A stretch of DNA of 64,000 nt from the NCBI RefSeq assembly GCF_051014685.1, contig NW_027478389.1, positions 2,666,001-2,730,000 on the forward strand, given 5' to 3'. The stretch comes from Ptiloglossa arizonensis (taxonomy: Eukaryota > Arthropoda > Insecta > Hymenoptera > Colletidae). Shown piece by piece: positions 26,001 to 38,200 of this stretch. How positions within the stretch are numbered: the first letter of the stretch is position 1; every line of letters starts with the position of its first letter. A program made the position numbers and the translations under genes. Below the pieces are notes generated by a model that ran no database searches, was not told the origin of the DNA, and worked only from the letters and a program-made list of their open reading frames with translations.

Positions 26001-26873
26001 TGGTCGAGAAGGCAACAAATTTTTCGCAATTCTGCTGCTCCAAACGCTTAACCTGAATGGCCTAGGGAAAAAATACGCATACCGTTGTAATCGGGCCAGA
26101 TTCTACTTTCAGATGCGACAGGAATTCTTGGGTTAGGTCAATCCGTTCGCGAGATATGGGAGTTTGAAGCCAAGAAATGGTTGAGAAGGCAAAAAATTTT
26201 TCGCAATTCTGCTGCTCCAAACGCTTAACCAGAATGGCCTAAGGAAAAAATACACATACCGTTGTAATCGGGCGAGTTTCTACTTTCAGATGCAACAGGA
26301 ATTTTTGGGTTAGGTCAATCCGTTCGCGAGATATGGGAGTTTGAAGCCAAGAAATGGTTGAGAAGGCAAAAAATTTTTCGCAATTCTGCTGCTCCAGTCG
26401 CTTAACCAGAATGGGCTAGGGAAAAAATACACATACTTTTGTAACCGGGCGAGTTTCTACTTTCAGACGCAACAGGAATTTTTGGGTTAGGTCAATCCGT
26501 TCGCGAGATATGGGAGTTTGAAGCCGAGAAATGGTTGACAAGACAACAAATTTCTCGCACTTCTGCTGCTCCAATCGCTTAACCAGAATGGCCTAGGGGA
26601 AAAATACAAGTACCGTTGTAATCGGGCGAGTTTCTACATTCAAATGCAATAGGAATTTTTCGGTTAGGTCAATCCGTTCGCGAGGTATGGGAGTTTAAAG
26701 CTAAGGAATGATTGAGAAGACAACAAATTTTTCGCAATTCTGCTGCTCCAAACGCTTAACCAGAATGGCCTAAGGGAAAAATACACATACCGTTGTAATC
26801 GGGCGAGTTTCTACTTTCAGAAGCAACAGGAATTTTTGGGTTAGGTCAATCCGTTCGCGAGATATGGGAATTT
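23010..26873 (+). repeat. Partial higher-order unit L7 abutting the gap
   Basis: About 21.8 monomers starting with a class X monomer, then a scrambled mix of previously seen classes: W at about 23.92 kb, X variants with TTTCCGACGCAAC at about 24.86 and 25.57 kb, and B monomers with GAATTC. A local 4-monomer step is visible, since X-variant landmarks near 24865 and 25571 are about 707 bp apart. It ends mid-monomer at GGGAATTT, where the N run begins. Confidence 0.75.
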
Positions 26874-26973
26874 NNNNNNNNNNNNNNNNNNNNNNNNNNN
26901 NNNNNNNNNNNNNNNNNNNNNNNNNNNNNNNNNNNNNNNNNNNNNNNNNNNNNNNNNNNNNNNNNNNNNNNNN
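26874..26973. other. Assembly gap, 100 N
   Basis: Exactly 100 consecutive N. A round 100 is a common convention for a scaffold join of unknown length, so the true distance is undetermined. The sequence to the left reads the monomer forward and that to the right reads it reversed. Both flanks stop within the TTCGCGAGATATGGG region of the monomer (its reverse complement on the right). Confidence 0.99.
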
Positions 26974-27084
26974 TCACGCGAACGGATTGACCTAACCCAA
27001 AAATTCCTGTTGCATCTGAAAGTAGAAACTCGCCCCGACTACAACGGTATGCGTGTTTTTTCCCCTTGGCCATTCTGGTTAAGC

Positions 27085-29561
27085 GTCTGAAGCAGCAGAA
27101 TTGCGAAAAATATTTTGCCTTCTCAACCATTTCTTGGCTTCAAACTCCCATATCTCGCGAACGGATTGACCTAACCCAAAAATTCCTATTGCATCTGAAA
27201 GTAGAAGCTCGCCCGATTACAACGGTATGTGTATTTTTGCCCTAGGCCATTCTGTTTAAGCGTTTGGAGCACCAGAAGTGCGAAAAATTTGTTGTCTCCT
27301 CAACCATTTCTTAGCTTCAAACTCCCATATCTCGCGAACGGATTGACCTAACCCAAAAATTCCTATTGCATCTGAAAGTAGAAACTCGCCCGATTACAAC
27401 GGTATGTGTATTTTTTCCCTAGGCCATTCTGGTTAAGCGTTTGGAGCAGCAGAATGGCGAAAAATTTTTTGCCTTCTCAACCATTTCTTGGCTTCAAACT
27501 CCCATATCTCGCGAACGGATTGACCCACCCCAAAAATTCCTATTGCCTCTGAAAGTAGAAACTCGCCCGATTACAACGGTATGTGTATTTAGTCCCTAGG
27601 CCATTCGGTTTAAGCGTTTGGAGCAGCAGAAGTGCGAAAAATTTGTTGTCTTCTAAACCATTTCTTAGCTACAAACTCCCATATCTCGCAAACGGATTGA
27701 CCTAACCCAAAAATTCCGATGGCATCTGAAAGTAGAAACTAGCCCGATTACAGCGGTATGTGTATTTTTTCTCTAGGATGTTCTGGTTAAGCGTTTGGAG
27801 CAGCTGAATTGCGAAAAATTTTTTCCTTCTCAACCATTTCTTGGCTTCAAACTCCAATATCTCGCGAACGGATTGACCTAACCCAAAAATTCCTGTTGCA
27901 TCTGAAAGTAGAAACTCGCCCGATTACAACGGTATGCGTATTTTTTCCCTAGGCCATTCTGGTTAAGCGTTTGGAGCAGCAGAATTGCGAAAAATTTGTT
28001 GTCTTCTCAACCATTTCTTAGCTTCAAACTCCCATATCTCGCGAACGGATTGACCTAACCCAAAAATTCCTGTTGCATCAGAAAGTAGAAACTCGCCCGA
28101 TTACAACGGTATGTGTATTTTGTCCCTAGGCGATTCTGGTTAAGCGTTTGAAGCAGCAGAATTGCGAAAAATTTTTTGCCTTCTCAACCATTTCGTGGCT
28201 TCAAACTCCCATATCTCGCGAACGGATTGACCTAACCCAAAAATTCCTATTGCATCCGAAAGTAGAAACTCGCCCGATTACAACGGTATGTGTATTTTTT
28301 CCCTAGGCCATTCTGGTTAAGCGTTTGGAGCAGCAGAATTGCGAAAAATTTGTTGTCTTCTCAACCATTTCTTAGCTTCAAACTCCCATATCTCGCGAAC
28401 GGATTGACCTAACCCAAAAATTCCCTGTTGCATCAGAAAGTAGAAACTCACCCGATTACAACGGTATGCGTATTTTTTCCCTAGGCCATTCGGGTTAAGC
28501 GTTTGGAGCAGCAGAAGTGCGAAAAATTTGTTGTCTTCTAAACCATTTCTTAGCTACAAACTCCCATATCTCGCAAACAGATTGACCTAACCCAAAAATT
28601 CCGATGGCATCTGAAAGTAGAAACTAGCCCGATTACAGCGGTATGTGTATTTTTTCCCTAGGATATTCTGGTTAAGCGTTTGGAGCAGCAGAATTGCGAA
28701 AAATGTTCTCCTCCTCAACCATTTCTTGGCTTCAACCTCCAATATCACGCGAACGGATTGACCTAACCCAAAAATTCCTGTTGCATCTGAAAGTAGAAAC
28801 TCGCCCGACTACAACGGTATGCGTGTTTTTTCCCTTGGCCATTCTGGTTAAGCGTTTGGAGCAGCAGAATTGCGAAAAATTTGTTGTCTTCTCAACCATT
28901 TCTTAGGTTCAAGCTCTCATATCTCGCGAACGGATTGACCTAACCCAAAAATTCCTATTGCATTTGAAAGTAGAAACTCGCCCGATTACAACGGTATGTG
29001 TATTTTGTCCCTAGGCCATTCTGGTTAAGCGTTTGAAGCAGCAGAATTGCGAAAAATTTTTTGCCTTCTCAACCATTTCTTGGCTTCAAACTCCCATATC
29101 TCGCGAACGGATTGACCTAACCCAAAAATTCCTATTGCATCCGAAAGTAGAAACTCGCCCGATTACAACGGTATGTGTATTTTTTCCCTAGGCCTTTCTG
29201 GTTTAGCGTTTGAAGCAGCAGAAGTGCGAAAAATTTGTTGTCTCCTCAACCATTTCTTAGCTTCAAACTCCCATATCTCGCGAACGGACTGACCTAACCC
29301 AAAAATTCCTATTGCATCTGAAAGTAGAAACTCGCCCGATTACAACGGTACGTGTATTTTTCCCCTAGGCCATTCTGGTTAAACGATTGGAGAAGCAGAA
29401 GTGCGAAAAATTTGTTGTCTTGTCAACCATTTCTTAGCTTCAAAGTCCCATATCTCGCGAACGGATTGACCTAACCCAAAAATTCCTATTGTAACTGAAA
29501 GTAGAAACTCGCCCGATTACAACGGTATGTGTATTCTTTCCCTAGGCCATTCTGGTTAAGC
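27085..29561 (-). repeat. Right-arm unit R1, 14 monomers (2477 bp)
   Basis: Starts at the marker GCGTCTGAAGCAGC followed by GCGAAAAATATTTTGCC, which returns at 29562. The unit includes monomers with TTTAGTCCCTAGG, with CGCAAACGGATTGACC plus CCGATGGCATC, and with ATCACGCGAACGG plus CGACTACAACGG. Relative to the next unit I noticed only a handful of differences, for example an extra C in TTCCCTGTTGC near 28424 and AACCTCC versus AAACTCC near 28735. Confidence 0.85.
27146..27162 (-). other. CENP-B-box-like site 1 in the right arm (representative)
   Basis: The plus strand reads TCCCATATCTCGCGAAC, the reverse complement of the left-arm site 1. The paired site 2 lies at 27211-27227 (GCCCGATTACAACGGTA). 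The pair keeps its 65-bp spacing, so both motifs are conserved across arms that differ at many other positions. Confidence 0.45.
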
Positions 29562-32215
29562 GTCTGAAGCAGCAGAATTGCGAAAAATATTTTGCCTTCT
29601 CAACCATTTCTTGGCTTCAAACTCCCATATCTCGCGAACGGATTGACCTAACCCAAAAATTCCTATTGCATCTGAAAGTAGAAGCTCGCCCGATTACAAC
29701 GGTATGTGTATTTTTGCCCTAGGCCATTCTGTTTAAGCGTTTGGAGCAGCAGAAGTGCGAAAAATTTGTTGTCTCCTCAACCATTTCTTAGCTTCAAACT
29801 CCCATATCTCGCGAACGGATTGACCTAACCCAAAAATTCCTATTGCATCTGAAAGTAGAAACTCGCCCGATTACAACGGTATGTGTATTTTTTCCCTAGG
29901 CCATTCTGGTTAAGCGTTTGGAGCAGCAGAATGGCGAAAAATTTTTTGCCTTCTCAACCATTTCTTGGCTTCAAACTCCCATATCTCGCGAACGGATTGA
30001 CCCACCCCAAAAATTCCTATTGCCTCTGAAAGTAGAAACTCGCCCGATTACAACGGTATGTGTATTTAGTCCCTAGGCCATTCGGTTTAAGCGTTTGGAG
30101 CAGCAGAAGTGCGAAAAATTTGTTGTCTTCTAAACCATTTCTTAGCTACAAACTCCCATATCTCGCAAACGGATTGACCTAACCCAAAAATTCCGATGGC
30201 ATCTGAAAGTAGAAACTAGCCCGATTACAGCGGTATGTGTATTTTTTCTCTAGGATGTTCTGGTTAAGCGTTTGGAGCAGCTGAATTGCGAAAAATTTTT
30301 TCCTTCTCAACCATTTCTTGGCTTCAAGCTCCAATATCTCGCGAACGGATTGACCTAACCCAAAAATTCCTGTTGCATCTGAAAGTAGAAACTCGCCCGA
30401 TTACAACGGTATGCGTATTTTTTCCCTAGGCCATTCTGGTTAAGCGTTTGGAGCAGCAGAATTGCGAAAAATTTGTTGTCTTCTCAACCATTTCTTAGCT
30501 TCAAACTCCCATATCTCGCGAACGGATTGACCTAACCCAAAAATTCCTGTTGCATCAGAAAGTAGAAACTCGCCCGATTACAACGGTATGTGTATTTTGT
30601 CCCTAGGCGATTCTGGTTAAGCGTTTGAAGCAGCAGAATTGCGAAAAATTTTTTGCCTTCTCAACCATTTCGTGGCTTCAAACTCCCATATCTCGCGAAC
30701 GGATTGACCTAACCCAAAAATTCCTATTGCATCCGAAAGTAGAAACTCGCCCGATTACAACGGTATGTGTATTTTTTCCCTAGGCCATTCTGGTTAAGCG
30801 TTTGGAGCAGCAGAATTGCGAAAAATTTGTTGTCTTCTCAACCATTTCTTAGCTTCAAACTCCCATATCTCGCGAACGGATTGACCTAACCCAAAAATTC
30901 CTGTTGCATCAGAAAGTAGAAACTCACCCGATTACAACGGTATGCGTATTTTTTCCCTAGGCCATTCGGGTTAAGCGTTTGGAGCAGCAGAAGTGCGAAA
31001 AATTTGTTGTCTTCTAAACCATTTCTTAGCTACAAACTCCCATATCTCGCAAACAGATTGACCTAACCCAAAAATTCCGATGGCATCTGAAAGTAGAAAC
31101 TAGCCCGATTACAGCGGTATGTGTATTTTTTCCCTAGGATATTCTGGTTAAGCGTTTGGAGCAGCAGAATTGCGAAAAATGTTCTCCTCCTCAACCATTT
31201 CTTGGCTTCAAACTCCAATATCACGCGAACGGATTGACCTAACCCAAAACTTCCTGTTGCATCTGAAAGTAGAAACTCGCCCGACTACAACGGTATGCGT
31301 GTTTTTTCCCTTGGCCATTCTGGTTAAGCGTTTGGAGCAGCAGAATTGCGAAAAATTTGTTGTCTTCTCAACCATTTCTTAGGTTCAAACTCTCATATCT
31401 CGCGAACGGATTGACCTAACCCAAAAATTCCTATTGCATTTGAAAGTAGAAACTCGCCCGATTACAACGGTATGTGTATTTTGTCCCTAGGCCATTCTGG
31501 TTAAGCGTTTGAAGCAGCAGAATTGCGAAAAATTTTTTGCCTTCTCAACCATTTCTTGGCTTCAAACTCCCATATCTCGCGAACGGATTGACCTCACCCA
31601 AAAATTCCTATTGCATCCGAAAGTAGAAACTCGCCCGATTACAAACGGTATGTGTATTTTTTCCCTAGGCCTTTCTGGTTTAGCGTTTGAAGCAGCAGAA
31701 GTGCGAAAAATTTGTTGTCTCCTCAACCATTTCTTAGCTTCAAACTCCCATATCTCGCGAACGGACTGACCTAACCCAAAAATTCCTATTGCATCTGAAA
31801 GTAGAAACTCGCCCGATTACAACGGTATGCGTATTTTTTCCCTAGTCCATTCTCGTTAAGCGTTTGGAGCAGCAGAATTGCGAAAAATTTGTTGTCTTCT
31901 CAACCATTTCTTAGCTTCAAACTCTCATATCTCGCGAACGGATTGACTTAACCCAAACATTCCTATGGCATTTGAAAGTAGAAACTCGACCGATTACAAC
32001 GGTACGTGCATTTTTCCCCTAGGCCATTCTGGTTAAGCGATTGGAGAAGCAGAAGTGCGAAAAATTTGTTGTCTTGTCAACCATTTCTTAGCTTCAAAGT
32101 CCCATATCTCGCGAACGGATTGACCTAACCCAAAAATTCCTATTGTAACTGAAAGTAGAAACTCGCCCGATTACAACGGTATGTGTATTCTTTCCCTAGG
32201 CCATTCTGGTTAAGC
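29562..32215 (-). repeat. Right-arm unit R2, 15 monomers (2654 bp)
   Basis: Near-copy of the preceding unit at a 2476-2477-bp offset up to about 31826. There a monomer with TCCCTAGTCCATTCTCG is inserted, after which pairing resumes at a 2655-bp offset (15 monomers). The marker GCGTCTGAAG recurs at 32216 and 33454, so a 7-monomer unit and a further partial copy (33454 to about 34130, joined to CCCTTGGCC by an apparent deletion) follow. Confidence 0.82.
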
Positions 32216-35200
32216 GTCTGAAGCAGCAGAATTGCGAAAAATATTTTGCCTTCTCAACCATTTCTTGGCTTCAAACTCCCATATCTCGAGAACGGATTGA
32301 CCTAACCCAAAAATTCCTATTGCATCTGAAAGTAGAAACTCGCCCGATTACAACGGTGTGTGTATTTTTGCCCTAGGCCATTCTGGTTAAGCGTTTGGAG
32401 CAGCAGAAGTGCGAAAAATTTGTTGTCTCCTCAACCATTTCTTAGCTTCAAACTCCCATATCTCGCGAACGGACTGACCTAACCCAAAAATTCCTATTGC
32501 ATCTGAAAGTAGAAACTCGCCCGATTACAACGGTATGTGTATTTTTTCCCTCGGCCATTCTGGTTAAGTGTTTGGAGCAGCAGAATTGCGAAAAATTTTA
32601 TTCCTTCACAACCATTTCTTGGCTTCAAACTCCCATATCTCGCAAACGGATTGACCTAACCCAAAAATTCCGATTGCATCTGAAAGTAGAAACTCGCCCG
32701 ATTACAGCGGTATGTGTATTTTTTCCCTAGGATATTCTGGTTAAGCGTTTGGAGCAGCAGAATTGCGAAAAATTTTTTCCTTCTCTACCATTTCTTGGCT
32801 TCAAACTCCAATATCTCGCGAACGGATTGACCTAACCCAAAAATTCCTGTTGCATCTGAAAGTAGAAACTCGCCCGATTTCAACGGTATGCGTATTTTTT
32901 CCCTAGGCCATTCTGGTTAAGCGTTTGGAGCAGCAGAATTGCGAAAAATTTGTTGCCTCCTCAACCATTTCTTAGCTTCAAACTCCCATATCTCGCGAAC
33001 GGACTGACCTAACCCAAAAATTCCTATTGCATCTGAAAGTAGAAACTCGCCCGATTACAACGGTATGCGTATTTTTTCCCTAGTCCATTCTCGTTAAGCG
33101 TTTGGAGCAGCAGAATTGCGAAAAATTTGTTGTCTTCTCAACAATTTCTTAGCTTCAAACTCTCATATCTCGCGAACGGATTGACTTAACCCAAACATTC
33201 CTATGGCATTTGAAAGTAGAAACTCGCCCGATTACAACGGTACGTGTATTTTTCCCCTAGGCCATTCTGGTTAAACGATTGGAGAAGCAGAAGTGCGAAA
33301 AATTTGTTGTCTTGTCAACCATTTCTTAGCTTCAAAGTCCCATATCTCGCGAACGGATTGACCTAACCCAAAAATTCCTATTGTAACTGAAAGTAGAAAC
33401 CCGCCCGATTACAACGGTATGTGTATTCTTTCCCTAGGCCATTCTGGTTAAGCGTCTGAAGCAGCAGAATTGCGAAAAATATTTTGCCTTCTCAACCATT
33501 TCTTGGCTTCAAACTCCCATATCTCGCGAACGGATTGACCTAACCCAAAAATTCCTATTGCATCTGAAAGTAGAAACTCGCCCGATTACAACGGTATGTG
33601 TATTTTTGCCCTAGGCCATTCTGTTTAAGCGTTTGGAGCAGCAGAAGTGCGAAAAATTTGTTGTCTCCTCAACCATTTCTTAGATTCAAACTCCCATATC
33701 TCGCGAACGGATTGACCTAACCCAAAAATTCCTATTGCATCTGAAAGTAGAAACTCGCCCGATTACAACGGTATGTGTATTTTTTCCCTAGGCCATTCTG
33801 GTTAAGCGTTTGGAGCAGCAGAATGGCGAAAAATTTTTTGCCTTCTCAACCATTTCTTGGCTTCAAACTCCCATATCTCGCGAACGGATTGACCCACCCC
33901 AAAAATTCCTATTGCCTCTGAAAGTAGAAACTCGCCCGATTACAACGGTATGTGTATTTAGTCCCTAGGCCATTCGGTTTAAGCGTTTGGAGCAGCAGAA
34001 GTGCGAAAAATTTGTTGTCTTCTAAACCATTTCTTAGCTACAAACTCCCATATCTCGCAAACGGATTGACCTAACCCAAAAATTCCGATGGCATCTGAAA
34101 GTAGAAACTAGCCCGATTACAGCGGTATGTGTATTTTTTCCCTTGGCCATTCTGGTTAAGCGTTTGGAGCAGCAGAATTGCGAAAAATTTGTTGTCTTCT
34201 CAACCATTTCTTAGGTTCAAACTCTCATATCTCGCGAACGGATTGACCTAACCCAAAAATTCCTATTGCATTTGAAAGTAGAAACTCGCCCGATTACAAC
34301 GGTATGTGTATTTTGTCCCTAGGCCATTCTGGTTAAGCGTTTGAAGCAGCAGAATTGCGAAAAATTTTTTGCCTTCTCAACCATTTCTTGGCTTCAAACT
34401 CCCATATCTCGCGAACGGATTGACCTAACCCAAAAATTCCTATTGCATCCGAAAGTAGAAACTCGCCCGATTACAACGGTATGTGTATTTTTTCCCTAGG
34501 CCTTTCTGGTTTAGCGTTTGAAGCAGCAGAAGTGCGAAAAATTTGTTGTCTCCTCAACCATTTCTTAGCTTCAAACTCCCATATCTCGCGAACGGATTGA
34601 CCTAACCCGAAAATTCCTATTGCATCTGAAAGTAGAAACTCGCCCGATTACAACGGTATGTGTATTTTTTCCCTAGGCCATTCTGGTTAAGCGTTTGGAG
34701 CAGCAGAATGGCGAAAAATTTTTTGCCTTCTCAACCATTTCTTGGCTTCAAACTCCCATATCTCGCGAACGGATTGAGCCACCCCAAAAATTCCTATTGC
34801 CTCTGAAAGTAGAAACTCGCCCGATTACAACGGTATGTGTATTTAGTCCCTAGGCCATTCGGTTTAAGCGTTTGTAGCAGCAGAAGTGCGAAAAATTTGT
34901 TGTCTTCTAAACCATTTCTTAGCTACAAACTCCCATATCTCGCAAACGAATTGACCTAACCCAAAAATTCCGATGGCATCTGAAAATAGAAACTAGCCCG
35001 ATTACAGCGGTATGTGTATTTTTTCCCTAGGATATTCTGGTTAAGCGTTTGGAGCAGCTGAATTGCGAAAAATTTTTTCCTTCTCAACCATTTCTTGGCT
35101 TCAAACTCCAATATCTCGCGAACGGATTGCCTAACCCAAAAATTCCTGTTGCATCAGAAAGTAGAAACTCACCCGATTACAACGGTATGCGTATTTTTTC

Positions 35201-35269
35201 CCTAGTCCATTCTCGTTAAGCGTTAGGTGCAGCAGAAGTGCGAAAAATTTGTTGTCTTGTCAAACATTT
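32216..35269 (-). repeat. Rearranged right-arm segment between R2 and the 5.5-kb blocks
   Basis: About 17 monomers. It contains a 7-monomer unit (32216-33453), a third partial copy of R1-type order beginning at 33454, and the first copy of an 8-monomer series with GTTTGTAGCAGCAG at 34871 that repeats at 36285 (1414-bp offset). A one-base loss in GGATTGCCTAACC near 35130 is shared with copies at about 36540 and 42025, marking their common origin. Confidence 0.75.
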
Positions 35270-38200
35270 CTTAGCTTCAAAGTCCCATATCTCGCGAACG
35301 GATTGACCTAACCCAAAAATTCCTGTTGTAACTGAAAGTAGAAACTCGCCCGATTACAACGGTATGTGTATTCTTTCGCTAGGCCATTCTGGTTAAGCGT
35401 CTGAAGCCGCAGAATTGCGAAAAATTTTTTGCCTTCTCAACCATTTCTTGGCTTCAAACTCCCATATCTCGCGAACGGATTGACCTAACCCAAAAATTCC
35501 TATTGCATCTGAAAGTAGAAACTCGCCGGATTACAACGGTATGTGTATTTTTGCCCTAGGCCATTCTGGTTAAGCGTTTGGAGCAGCAGAAGTGCGAAAA
35601 ATTTGTTGTCTCCTCAACCATTTCTTAGCTTCAAACTCCCATATCTCGCGAACGGACTGACCTAACCCAAAAATTCCTATTGCATCTGAAAGTAGAAACT
35701 AGCCCGATTACAGCGGTATGTGTATTTTTTCCCTTGGCCATTCTGGTTAAGCGTTTGGAGCACTAGAATTGCGTAAAATTTTTTGCCTTCTCAACCATTT
35801 CTTGGCTTCAAACTCCCATATCTCGCGAACGGATTGACCTAACCCAAAAATTCCTATTGCATCCGAAAGTAGAAACTCGCCCGATTACAACGGTATGTGT
35901 ATTTTTTCCCTAGGCCTTTCTGGTTTAGCGTTTGAAGCAGCAGAAGTGCGAAAAATTTGTTGTCTCCTCAACCATTTCTTAGCTTCAAACTCCCATATCT
36001 CGCGAACGGATTGACCTAACCCGAAAATTCCTATTGCATCTGAAAGTAGAAACTCGCCCGATTACAACGGTATGTGTATTTTTTCCCTAGGCCATTCTGG
36101 TTAAGCGTTTGGAGCAGCAGAATGGCGAAAAATTTTTTGCCTTCTCAACCATTTCTTGGCTTCAAACTCCCATATCTCGCGAACGGATTGACCCACCCCA
36201 AAAATTCCTATTGCCTCTGAAAGTAGAAACTCGCCCGATTACAACGGTATGTGTATTTAGTCCCTAGGCCATTCGGTTTAAGCGTTTGTAGCAGCAGAAG
36301 TGCGAAAAATTTGTTGTCTTCTAAACCATTTCTTAGCTACAAACTCCCATATCTCGCAAACGAATTGACCTAACCCAAAAATTCCAATGGCATCTGAAAG
36401 TAGAAACTAGCCCGATTACAGCGGTATGTGTATTTTTTCCCTAGGATATTCTGGTTAAGCGTTTGGAGCAGCTGAATTGCGAAAAATTTTTTCCTTCTCA
36501 ACCATTTCTTGGCTTCAAACTCCAATATCTCGCGAACGGATTGCCTAACCCAAAAATTCCTGTTGCATCAGAAAGTAGAAACTCACCCGATTACAACGGT
36601 ATGCGTATTTTTTCCCTAGTCCATTCTCGTTAAGCGTTAGGAGCAGCAGAAGTGCGAAAAATTTGTTGTCTTGTCAAACATTTCTTAGCTTCAAAGTCCC
36701 ATATCTCGCGAACGGATTGACCTAACCCAAAAATTCCTGTTGTAACTGAAAGTAGAAACTCGCCCGATTACAACGGTATGTGTATTCTTTCGCTAGGCCA
36801 TTCTGGTTAAGCGTCTGAAGCAGCAGAATTGCGAAAAATTTTTTGCCTTCTCAACCATTTCTTGGCTTCAAACTCCCATATCTCGCGAACGGATTGACCT
36901 ATCCCAAAAATTCCTATTGCATCTGAAAGTAGAAACTCGCCCGATTACAACGGTATGTGTATTTTTGCCCTAGGCCATTCTGTTTAAGCGTTTGGAGCAG
37001 CAGAAGTGCGAAAAATTTGTTGCCTCCTCAACCATTTCTTAGCTTCAAACTCCCATATCTCGCGAACGGATTGACCTACCCCAAAAATTCCTATTGCATC
37101 TGAAAGTGGAAACTCGCCCGATTACAACGGTATGCGTATTTTTTCCCTAGGCCATTCTGGTTAAGCGTTTGGAGCAGCAGAATTGCGAAAAATTTATTGT
37201 CTAATCAACCATTTCTTAGCTTCAAAGTCCCATATCTCGCGAACGGATTGACCTAACCCAAAAATTCCTATTGTAACTGAAAGTAGAAACTCGCCCGATT
37301 ACAACGGTACGTGTATTTTTTCCCTAGGCCATTCTGGTTAAGCGTTTGAAGCAGCAGAATTGCGAAAAATTTTTTCCCTTCTCAACCATTTCTTGGCTTC
37401 AAACTCCCATATCTCGCGAACGGACTGACCTAACCCAAAAATTCCTATTGCATCTGAAAGTAGAAACTCGCCCGATTACAACGGTATGTGTATTTTTGCC
37501 CTAGGCCATTCTGTTTAAGCGTTTGGAGCAGCAGAAGTGCGAAAAATTTGTTGTCTCCTCAACCATTTCTTAGCTTCAAAGTCCCATATCTCGCGAACGG
37601 ATTGACCTAACCCAAAAATTCCTATTGTAATTGAAAGTAGAAACTCGCCCGATTACAACGGTATGTGTATTTTTGACCTAGGCCATTCTGGTTCAGCGTT
37701 AGGGGCAGCAGAATCGCGAAAAATTTGTTGTCTCCTCAACCATTTCTTAGCTTCAAACTCCCATATCTCGCGAACGGATTGACCTAACCCAAAAATTCCT
37801 ATTGCATCTGAAAGTAGAAACTCGCCCGATTACAACGGTATGTGTATTTTTTCCCTAGGGCATTCTGGTTAAGCGTTTGGAGCAGCAGAAAGGCGAAAAA
37901 TTTTTTTCCTTCACAACCATTTCTTGGTTTCAAACTCCCATATCTCGCGAACGGATTGACCTAACCCAAAAATTCCTATTGTAACTGAAAGTAGAAACTC
38001 GCCCGATTACAACGGTATGTGTATTTTTTCCCTAGGCCATTTTGGTTAAGCGTTTGAAGCAGCAGAGTTGCGAAAAATTTTTTCCCTTCTCAACCATTTC
38101 TTGGCTTCAAACTCCCATATCTCGCGAACGGATTGACCTAACCCAAAAATTCCTATTGCATCTGAAAGTAGAAGCTCGTCCGAATACAACGGTGTGTGTA

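Larger units (their letters stand above)
1..26873 (+). repeat. Left satellite array, 177-bp monomer, forward orientation
   Basis: Uninterrupted tandem array of about 152 monomers. The anchor CCGTTCGCGAG recurs at 129, 306, 483, 660 and (one-base variant) 837, exactly 177 bp apart, and this register holds with only occasional 1-2 bp slips, for example one base lost near 8195, 9135, 9785 and 14655. Landmarks in order within a monomer are an A6T5 tract, CTGCTGCTCCAAACGC, GGCCTAGGG, a second A-tract, CCGTTGTAATCGGGCGAG, GGAATTTTTGGGTTAGG, TTCGCGAGATATGGGA and GAAGCCAAGAAATGG. Neighbouring monomers differ by recurrent variants that define classes; the same class order returns kilobases away, which is higher-order repeat structure. 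No gene, transposon fragment or unrelated insertion was seen. Periodicity is read directly from the sequence. A centromeric or heterochromatic role is inferred from architecture only. Confidence 0.98.

Noticed and set aside
26846..27130. Open frame spanning the N run
   Set aside because: It is created by translating unknown bases between two satellite flanks of opposite orientation and has no meaning as a gene.
26600..27300. Perfect palindrome or sequencing hairpin across the gap
   Set aside because: The reverse complement of the right flank differs from the left flank at several variant sites and in class order, so the arms are not fold-back copies of one molecule.
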